From: Mucilaginibacter sp.
GTDB lineage: Bacteria; Bacteroidota; Bacteroidia; Sphingobacteriales; Sphingobacteriaceae
DNA length: 64,000 bases
NCBI RefSeq assembly: GCF_025359345.1
Contig: NZ_JANYGQ010000013.1
Location: forward strand, 62,001-126,000
Reading direction: 5' to 3'
Shown here: piece after piece, positions 27,401-32,207 of the stretch
Position numbering within the stretch: the first letter of the stretch is position 1
How the letters are laid out: every line of letters begins with the position of its first letter
Made by a program: the position numbers and the translations under genes
Notes under the pieces: generated by a model
Told to the model about the DNA's origin: nothing
Databases searched by the model: none
Seen by the model: the letters and a program-made list of their open reading frames with translations, nothing else

Positions 27401-27884
27401 GCGAAAGGGCGTACATGCGGCTGGTTTCATTAATTACGGTTTGGGTGTCCCAGTTGCGGAAATCTACATCTTGTTTTTCAAGTTTGGTGCGCTGACCAAA
27501 GCGGTAGCGATTTTCCTTGTAATACTCCCAGTACATTTGCGCCAGCAGCGATTGCAGCACCGGCTTAACCGGGAATTCAGCTTTGTCGATATCTGCCTTT
27601 AAACGTGTAATAATGGCAACCAGCGCATCCTCTTCGAGGTATGATTGGAAAGTCATGCGGTATATTACCGCCCTTACCTGCTGCGCAATGTTGTTATCTG
27701 CGCGCGCCAGGGCATCCAGCTTATCAACTTCTTTTAAGGCTGATTTTGGCAGGCCGATGTTTGCCAGCGAATCGATCCGCAAGCTGAGCTTTGCATATTT
27801 ATCTTGTGCATAGCTTATTGTAAAGCACAGCAGCAGGCTTGCAGCGAGCAGGCACCTAACGATTTTTGTAATGGATAAGGACAT
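21432..27884 (-). CDS. Giant alpha-2-macroglobulin family protein with SusC-like plug motif
   Basis: 2150 residues, with signal peptide MSLSITKIVRCLLAASLLLCFTISYAQ and no lipobox. Order along the chain: a helical TPR-like N-terminal region (to about 330); MG domains, with MG2 at about 590 (DRQLYRPGQTIYFKGL) and another YRPGDSVKIKG unit; a bait-like central region; an inserted CarboxypepD_reg-like segment near 1250 (LPGVKISIKNIGISTRSNSKG); a plug-type string ALAGKVAGVQVRSQSAAPLG near 1350; the A2M core (LTRWKFRGFAHN) near 1412; and the thioester motif CAEQ at C1609-Q1612. Bacterial macroglobulins trap attacking proteases in the periplasm. No penicillin-binding partner gene is adjacent, unlike in Proteobacteria. 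Confidence 0.93.
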   Translation of the reverse strand: MSLSITKIVRCLLAASLLLCFTISYAQDKYAKLSLRIDSLANIGLPKSALKEVDKLDALARADNNIAQQVRAVIYRMTFQSYLEEDALVAIITRLKADIDKAEFPVKPVLQSLLAQMYWEYYKENRYRFGQRTKLEKQDVDFRNWDTQTVINETSRMYALSLQDVVKEQNTSVGVLDGVLEGDKETRYLRPTLYDLLVHRAFDFYLSDEASINKPRLPFTLNDPRFFSDSRAFAGLDIKTTDTASTLYKGIKYLQQATLFHLEKNNREALADIDIKRLGVLFRQSSVAGKDSLYIKALRRVADNLSTSPINADALVLIGTYYKDQDSLTTAYSYFKKAVTMYPKSRGGETAAASIINIRQPTLSVSVENVNVPGKPLLGLVSYSNVKEAKVSIYYLSPAQIQQLTGKSSLIDQFYLGAADKIIKFLKPLRPVQERRLLLPGINDYRKHSAEFKIDSLPVGRYVTVISNVQSKSRYLSQSTNFRITSLSYVARALPGGQTELRIVNRDSGAPLQGVKVVIYRSDYVKNKNVKNVAFSGLSDINGRYLFKGKNGEQYNFILSYKNDNYVEEERDFYNSETIETSSKPVISTILFTDRQLYRPGQTIYFKGLHITTTDGKNAIVPGEDVKVSLQDMNNKILTELTLKSNEFGSVQGSFVIPQNIANGQVSIVAVNGRAFVRVEEYKRPTFQVTFSPVNALYRPGDSVKIKGRVMAFSGYGISNAKVAYHVTSRVMPVYDERFTKSRNIGSVWSRNGEVAADTIQTNDKGEFETRFKALGDTVTVAARAFDYSDIYMVNADVTDASGETQTAATSIIISSKVLDIDVTVPAKWSAKDSALIPVRLNNANGQPQKGTVTIKVFALKQPQQFTKDRVWQYPDQFMLTRDEFKKTFPAYPWKQETDPAGLEVLNKLSEVNITADSTMGMLDLGVLKKQANGVYKIVINARSDNGDITSMTKFVKVVNGPTPVCDTEDWQLFTTVKPGESLEYLIGTDKPSHVLMEKFDGARLLSSEWITLSGPYQQTIKVPVPTTNQNSFGVQFLTMSDNRMHIFYNQIKVRDTVKKLPIRFITFRNKLQPGEKERWKLQIAGTDEKNAAEMLGALYDASLDDIAPAQYWQTDYGYYLPYTRDYFIWIRTQLAEETTAEWIDRDEDTPGYSLDINYERLNLFGYDYFGGDNGGYNSYLEQVKENLANLKADKTLAAEYFKNAALVKSGYDVSGKTMFNRHTLPGVKISIKNIGISTRSNSKGYFKIKVPVNGILVFSSPPFPKKEIKTKAASQLTVQMGRGNNGPVIEELKVADPGQKSKGGVAMMYDELYDPNLRAMVSASKVRTASFGNASPASDMEVREPNINKALAGKVAGVQVRSQSAAPLGMPVPIIPRKNFNETAFFYPQLHTDEKGQILIDFTIPEALTRWKFRGFAHNKDLQTGYVENEVITQKQLSISANMPRFLREGDTVSVSARLANLTDKTLKGTVKMQLFNALNMQPVNLFANKADGEQTFEVVANTNKAVTFILVIPAGLDALTYRLTADAGQFTDGEENTLPVLPNRTLVTESMPMMVRAGQTRSFTFDKLVKQSSKTLQNKTLTLEYTQNPAWYAVQALPYMMEFPYECAEQTFSRYYANSLATNLVNKMPAIKQVFDQWKAGSSTALLSNLEKDQELKATLIEETPWLQDAVSETDQKKRIALLFDLNKMSDELRMNLDKLQKKQLPDGGFPWFGGDRADRFITQHILQGIGELHHLNIGNDAGLEPMTTNALNYMDRQLIADDKLLKKDKDYANRPINDMEIQAWFTRSYFLNNTIDAPVQKLLTDYLNRASTQWTTQNVYEQGMIALTMQRYKKPAVTQQIEKSLLETAQQSEEMGMYWAKNQRDYFWYEAPIETQSLLIELFTEAGNNTKAVDEMKIWLLRNKQTNNWKTTTATAAACYALLLKGDDILATTGTSTIKLNGKLLEELKPGVKADAGNGYLKTSWADEQVKPSLGKIEIQNASTNTTWGAMHWQYLENLDKIASAQTNIQLVRKYYIQKQGDTGPVLVAVDATHQPKTGDLLKVVINLKADRDFEYVQLKDLRPAGTEPVEALSTYKYQDGLYYYQVTKDVATNFFISYLNKGNYVFEYQLRVAQPGNFSTGITSIQSMYAPEFNSHSEGGRMGIGH

Positions 27885-28038
27885 TGGCCAAAGGTTTATT
27901 TGGTGAATTTAAGCAATAAACGGAATAGATGCAATATTGTTGCATAATATATTGTTTTTATTTATTATATGATGCAGGATGGGGGAAATTTCCATAAATT
28001 AATTGATAATACGTCATCATCACCTGTATATTTATTCA

Positions 28039-28644
28039 ATGAACCATACCCTAAAATGGATACTTATTACCGCCGCAATCCTCGTGTTTTGTAATTTTCT
28101 CATCCCTGTAAATATATATAGCTCAATGCTGTATTTAATTGTGCTTGCGGGCGCAGTGGCTATTACAGTAGGTGTGGTAAAGGTATTGTCGGGGCTGTTG
28201 TTAAAAGACCTTAATGCCGCAGTTGCAAATCCCGAATTATCCGAAGAGGAACGCAAAGCCGCAATTGCGAATACCTACAATCCATCCGGCTGTGTTATAT
28301 TACCGGTAATGCTGGTGATATTTTTCGCAGCCGCCTCATTGCTGATATGGCGGGAAATAGACATGGAAAAAACCGAGCTTGAAACTTATGGCCGGATTGC
28401 CGAAGCAACGGTAAAAAACGGAAGTTCGTTTTCAAGCCGAAAGTTTGATTTTTCGAACCTGGTGCTTGGCTTTAAAACCGCCGCTGGCGATTCGGTATTT
28501 ACTAAATATTCTGTTTCGGCAAAGCAATTCAGCAATTATTATAAAAACCAAACGCTTCCCGTAATTTACTCGTCGCGCTACCCGTCTATTTTAAAAGTAG
28601 CAACAACGCAGGAAGAAATAGATAAGTATAACAGGCGCCATTGA
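28039..28644 (+). CDS. Membrane protein, DUF3592-like
   Basis: About 201 residues from ATG 28039; an in-frame TTG at 28003 gives a poorer, polar start. There are three hydrophobic helices: LKWILITAAILVFCNFLI, MLYLIVLAGAVAITVGVV and VILPVMLVIFFAAASLLIW. An extracytoplasmic C-terminal domain has the DUF3592-type rhythm (GRIAEATVKNG, LGFKTAAGDSVFTKYSV, LPVIYSSRYPSIL). The function of such proteins is unknown. It stands alone, divergent from the macroglobulin gene. Confidence 0.7.
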   Translation: MNHTLKWILITAAILVFCNFLIPVNIYSSMLYLIVLAGAVAITVGVVKVLSGLLLKDLNAAVANPELSEEERKAAIANTYNPSGCVILPVMLVIFFAAASLLIWREIDMEKTELETYGRIAEATVKNGSSFSSRKFDFSNLVLGFKTAAGDSVFTKYSVSAKQFSNYYKNQTLPVIYSSRYPSILKVATTQEEIDKYNRRH

Positions 28645-28656
28645 ACAAAGCACACA

Positions 28657-29139
28657 CTATTTTCCCGCCATTGCCTCCAGCTTCCTTATACTCTTATAAC
28701 AAATATAAAGCGGCATAATCCCAAATACGCCAAAGCAACAGTCAATCACGCTCCAGTAAACGGGAATATGGCGGATTGGCCCGGCAATAAATGCCAGCGG
28801 CAAAACCATTACGCAGGCTATCATACCGAATTGTATTACCCAGATATTTTTTACCGGGTCGCGCAGGGGGCCGATGAAAGTGGTGGCAATAACTATGTGG
28901 CCAAATGCCAGCCAGTCGGTGCCATAGGCCAGCCAGGGGTAACGGATGTTGGTATCGTGTACAGCGCTATAAATAGTTGCAATCCAATGCGCCATAAAAT
29001 CCGGGAAGATCGATGAATGGTTGACCATAATAGCCAGCTCGGTTTCTATCGGGAAGGCGGTAACGCCGCTCAATACCAGGCCGACGATAAATATCCAAAC
29101 CCAAATGCGGATGCGTTTTCGTAATTGCTGCTCGTTCAT
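28657..29139 (-). CDS. Four-helix integral membrane protein of unknown function
   Basis: About 160 residues from ATG 29139; a TTG at 29157 would extend it by six residues and overlap the upstream gene. Four hydrophobic segments are seen: IWVWIFIVGLVLSGVTAFPI, a pair around WLAFGHIVIATTFIG and VIQFGMIACVMVLPLAFIAG, and YWSVIDCCFGVFGIMPLYI. Acidic and His residues sit between helices (HWIATIYSAVHDTN). I do not recognise a named family. The gene starts 10 bp after the stop of the TIM-barrel gene and is probably in the same operon. Confidence 0.72.
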   Translation of the reverse strand: MNEQQLRKRIRIWVWIFIVGLVLSGVTAFPIETELAIMVNHSSIFPDFMAHWIATIYSAVHDTNIRYPWLAYGTDWLAFGHIVIATTFIGPLRDPVKNIWVIQFGMIACVMVLPLAFIAGPIRHIPVYWSVIDCCFGVFGIMPLYICYKSIRKLEAMAGK

Positions 29140-29149
29140 GGCTATAAAG

Positions 29150-30025
29150 CTACGCAAGTTTCAACTTTTTTAGCCATGCCGCATTTGCCGCAGCGCTTTG
29201 CAGCGGCGTTTCATGGAAAAAGCGGGATTGCTCCACAAAAAAATATTCCATGCCATTGTCCAGCCCGGTTTTAAGCAGGTGCAGGTAATTGATAATACCC
29301 GTGCCCAAATCGCAAGCCGATTCTTCTTCGCTGCCTTTGGGCAAACGCACTTTCAGCACATCGCGCATGTGGCAAAGGCGGAAACGTGGCGCATGTTTTT
29401 TGATATAAGCCTCCGGGTTTTGTCCTTCAGTAACGGTATAATAAAAATCCATCTGGAAGTCAACGAGCTCTTTATCCGTACCTGCAAGCAGCACATCAAT
29501 TGGCAACTGCCCGTCCACCGGTTTGTAAGGATAATCGTGCGGATGATAGGCAAATCTTAAACCATTCTTTTTACAGATGGTGCCGTAGTGGTTAAACTCC
29601 TCTGCTATGCGTTTAAAGTCATCGATGCTTTTTTGCGGGCCCTTCCATGGGTAAATTAAATATTTCATGCCGATTTCAGCAGCTTCGGCGGCCAGCTTTT
29701 CGTACCCTTTGCTGTCGCCAGCGTAGTGGGTGGATACAAGTGTTAAACCGTTATCCTTAGCCAGTTTGCTGAAATCTCTATTGCCTATTCCCCAAAATAC
29801 GCCCTTATTGCCGCCGTAGCTTTCAATTTGGGTGTAGCCCATTTTGCCGAGTTGCGCTAAAGTACCGGGGGTATCTTTCTCCATATCCTCCTTAACCATG
29901 TACAGCTGTATGCCCATGCCCGGCAGCTTGCGGGCAAAGGGCGCGGCAAATAATTCACTTTTCAGCAGTGGTGCTGATAGGGCTAAAAGGCTGGCGTTTT
30001 TTAAGAAGGTTCGTCTGGTGGTCAT
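29150..30025 (-). CDS. Tat-exported sugar phosphate isomerase/epimerase-like TIM barrel
   Basis: 291 residues. The N-terminus MTTRRTFLKNASLLALSAPLL is a twin-arginine signal. The mature part follows the AP-endonuclease-2/xylose-isomerase-like fold: GIQLYMVKEDM at the first strand, GYTQIESYGG, then AYHPHDYPYKP, FQMDFYYTVTEG, FRLCHMRDV and a late EQSRF. These supply Glu, His and Asp metal ligands. Such exported barrels often occur with GMC/DUF1080 genes in 3-keto-sugar degradation. A paralogue of the same length and signal type lies at 50777-51652. Confidence 0.87.
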   Translation of the reverse strand: MTTRRTFLKNASLLALSAPLLKSELFAAPFARKLPGMGIQLYMVKEDMEKDTPGTLAQLGKMGYTQIESYGGNKGVFWGIGNRDFSKLAKDNGLTLVSTHYAGDSKGYEKLAAEAAEIGMKYLIYPWKGPQKSIDDFKRIAEEFNHYGTICKKNGLRFAYHPHDYPYKPVDGQLPIDVLLAGTDKELVDFQMDFYYTVTEGQNPEAYIKKHAPRFRLCHMRDVLKVRLPKGSEEESACDLGTGIINYLHLLKTGLDNGMEYFFVEQSRFFHETPLQSAAANAAWLKKLKLA

Positions 30026-30052
30026 GGATATTCTGATTAAATATAAAAGTAT

Positions 30053-30167
30053 GTTATTTCGAACGACAGTGAGAACTATCTTTTGAGCGAAGCGAAAAAA
30101 TCTTTTGCGCCTTGCTTTTCCGCCCGCTTAACGCTTGTACAAGTTTTCTCACTGTCGTTCGATGACA
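30053..30167. repeat. Inverted repeat, TGTCATTTCGAACGA family (copy 2)
   Basis: Left arm GTTATTTCGAACGACAGTGA and right arm TCTCACTGTCGTTCGATGAC pair around a 60-bp centre containing GAGCGAAGCGAAAAAATCTT. It fills the gap between the divergent TIM-barrel and luciferase-like genes, upstream of the latter's promoter. Confidence 0.8.
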
Positions 30168-30220
30168 TCGTGGGGTACGCCCCAGGTTAAACCTTTACAA
30201 TCACTCAACACCCCCTTAGC

Positions 30221-30228
30221 TACCTTTG
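30221..30228 (+). promoter_or_regulatory. -7 promoter element for the luciferase-like gene
   Basis: TACCTTTG, an exact TAnnTTTG match, 15 bases before ATG 30244. It argues against the in-frame TTG at 30226, which lies inside the box. Confidence 0.6.
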
Positions 30229-30243
30229 TGTTTTACAATTACC

Positions 30244-31260
30244 ATGAACACAAAAAATATCCGCCTTAGCGTGCTGGACCAATCGCCGGTTCGCAAGGGC
30301 GTTACTGCTGAGCAGGCGGTTAAAGAAACCATCGAGCTTGCAAAATATACCGACCAGCTTGGCTATACCCGCTTTTGGGTATCTGAGCACCATAATACCG
30401 GCAGCCTGGCAGGCTCAACTCCCGAGGTACTGATGGCTTACCTGGCGTCGCAAACCACCAATATCCGCATAGGGTCGGGCGGGGTGATGATGCCAAACCA
30501 CAGCGCGCTAAAAGTTGCCGAAAACTTCAGGATGCTGGAGGCGCTTGCCCCCGGTCGCATTGATTTGGGGATGGGTCGGGCACCGGGTACCGACAGGCTA
30601 ACGGCATCGGTATTAAACCCATCAAACCAGTTTCGCGAGCAGGATTTTATTGAGCAGTTGTACGACTTACGCAACTTTTTCCATGATACCGGCGAGCTTG
30701 GAACGCCTGTGGGCCGCATCCGTGCTATCCCGCAGGTACAAACCGTGCCCGATATGTGGTTGTTGAGTTCGAGCGGACAAAGCGGTTTGTTTGCTGCGCA
30801 TTTTGGCATGGGCCTTTCGTTCGCGCATTTTATAAACCCCTTTGGCGGTCCCGAAGCAGTTAAGCTTTATCGCGAGCGTTTTGAACCATCCGAAGACATG
30901 GCAGTGCAGCAGGCCAACGTGGCCATATTTGTATTTTGCTCGGAAGATGAAGAGAAAATACGCCGGCACCAGGCGCTGATGGATTACCGTTTTAACCAGT
31001 TTGAAAAAGGCGCAGGCCTTAGTCCGGTAAATTACGACGACATCAAAGATGTTGAATACTCGCAAGGCGAACTCGACCGTATTAACTACAACCGTGCCCG
31101 CGTAATAACCGGCACCCCCACCGAAATAAAACTAAAGCTAAACTGGCTGGCCGAAGATTACAAAGTGGACGAAATCATCGCCGTTACCATTACCGAATCG
31201 TTTGAAGACAGGCTGGAAAGCTACAGGTTGCTGGCCGAGCAGTTTGGGTTAGGCAAATAA
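30244..31260 (+). CDS. Luciferase-like (LLM class) flavin-dependent oxidoreductase
   Basis: 338 residues from ATG 30244. This is the single-component LLM group. It shows VLDQSPVRKG at the start, YTRFWVSEHHN (the His-rich flavin site), STPEVLMAYLASQTTNIRIGSGGVMMPNH, and EALAPGRIDLGMGRAPGTD. The C-terminal barrel part has VITGTPTEIKLKL. Such proteins use FMNH2 and oxygen on aldehydes, ketones or other substrates; the substrate here is unknown. A flavin reductase-like protein is encoded convergently next door, which may be coincidental. Confidence 0.93.
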   Translation: MNTKNIRLSVLDQSPVRKGVTAEQAVKETIELAKYTDQLGYTRFWVSEHHNTGSLAGSTPEVLMAYLASQTTNIRIGSGGVMMPNHSALKVAENFRMLEALAPGRIDLGMGRAPGTDRLTASVLNPSNQFREQDFIEQLYDLRNFFHDTGELGTPVGRIRAIPQVQTVPDMWLLSSSGQSGLFAAHFGMGLSFAHFINPFGGPEAVKLYRERFEPSEDMAVQQANVAIFVFCSEDEEKIRRHQALMDYRFNQFEKGAGLSPVNYDDIKDVEYSQGELDRINYNRARVITGTPTEIKLKLNWLAEDYKVDEIIAVTITESFEDRLESYRLLAEQFGLGK

Positions 31261-31269
31261 AAATCCGTT

Positions 31270-31404
31270 TTGTCATTCTGAACGCAGTGAAGAACTATTT
31301 CTTGAGCGCAGCGAAAAATCTTATACAGTCGACAGGTTGCCGCCATACCTGTCCGGCGTTTATATCGCGCGTAGAAGATTCTTCACTGCGTTCAGAATGA
31401 CAAA
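31270..31404. repeat. Inverted repeat, TGTCATTCTGAACGCAG family (copy 3)
   Basis: Outer arms TTGTCATTCTGAACGCAGTG and the perfect complement at 31382-31404 pair over about 25 bp. The centre repeats the GAGCGCAGCGAAAAATCTT motif of copy 2. It lies between the convergent luciferase-like and flavin reductase genes. Confidence 0.88.
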
Positions 31405-31425
31405 GTTTTTTTGAGTTTAAAAATA

Positions 31426-32109
31426 CTACGCCAACTCCTCTTCATAATTCTTTATCGCTCTTTCTCTGTCCAAAGTATTATACAACCTTTCCGGTATTTC
31501 GGCGAGGGTTGATGGATGGACATTGTCGCCCAGGCTGTAAAACTGCTGAAAGCTCATGATGAGCGGTTTCCATTTGTCGGGGTCAACGCGGTTTTCGTGG
31601 CCGTCCATTAGTATGGATTCTTCGAGGTAAACCTTTTGTATCCGCAGCTCGAAGGTCACTATTTTTCCGCGCTGATCGGGGTCGCCTTCGGCAAGTCCGT
31701 GTACGGCTTCAACAACGGCTTCCATTTGCACGGGGCATTCTTGTATGCGGGGTGCATCTACCGTGTCGCCCCTCTGCTTGGTAAGGCCGGCTATGCCAAA
31801 TTTATCTTCTTCAAAACGATATCCTTTTAACAGTTTGCCTTCGGGAACAGGGTTTGTGCCGGTTGTTTTGGCCAAACGGTTTACGGCTGCAACTTCGTTT
31901 ACCGATGGCAGGTTTAACACGCACTGGCGGTTGCGCATCAAATTATGTGTTGTTTTTGAAGCGGCGGCCAGCCCGATAACACACCGCCAGCCTAGCCAGA
32001 AGATAGACGACATTGGCGCAAGGTTATCGGTTCCGTTTTCGTTTTTTGTGGCGATAAGTACCACCGGGGTACCAAAGTAAAGGATTGATGGTTGGCTTGT
32101 AATATGCAT
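31426..32109 (-). CDS. Flavin reductase family protein (FMN-binding split barrel)
   Basis: 227 residues. The chain matches flavin reductase/DIM6-type split barrels: VVLIATKNENGTDNLAPMSS near the start (the FMN-phosphate region), then TTHNLMRNRQCVLNLPS and a long C-terminal part with VDPDKWKPLIMSFQQFY. These proteins bind FMN and reduce it, or serve in flavin-coupled reactions. The start ATG 32109 is 33 bases after a good -7 element. No other gene is in the unit. Confidence 0.85.
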   Translation of the reverse strand: MHITSQPSILYFGTPVVLIATKNENGTDNLAPMSSIFWLGWRCVIGLAAASKTTHNLMRNRQCVLNLPSVNEVAAVNRLAKTTGTNPVPEGKLLKGYRFEEDKFGIAGLTKQRGDTVDAPRIQECPVQMEAVVEAVHGLAEGDPDQRGKIVTFELRIQKVYLEESILMDGHENRVDPDKWKPLIMSFQQFYSLGDNVHPSTLAEIPERLYNTLDRERAIKNYEEELA

Positions 32110-32141
32110 GGCGAAATAATTTGTTTGTTATAATTACATAA

Positions 32142-32149
32142 CAAAAGTA
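32142..32149 (-). promoter_or_regulatory. -7 promoter element for the flavin reductase gene
   Basis: The minus strand reads TACTTTTG, an exact TAnnTTTG match 33 bases before the start codon. Confidence 0.5.
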
Positions 32150-32207
32150 CCAGCGGTGCATGGGCCGGGAAACCCGATTCTTGCTCACATTGCAAGGAAG
32201 GAGAAGG

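Noticed and set aside
30226..30243. TTG start upstream of the luciferase-like ATG
   Set aside because: The TTG lies inside a perfect -7 promoter box, so it would not be in the transcript.
31261..32109. Luciferase-like enzyme and flavin reductase as a two-component monooxygenase operon
   Set aside because: The genes are convergent and separated by a repeat, and the luciferase-like protein belongs to a single-component-looking group; functional pairing is not supported.
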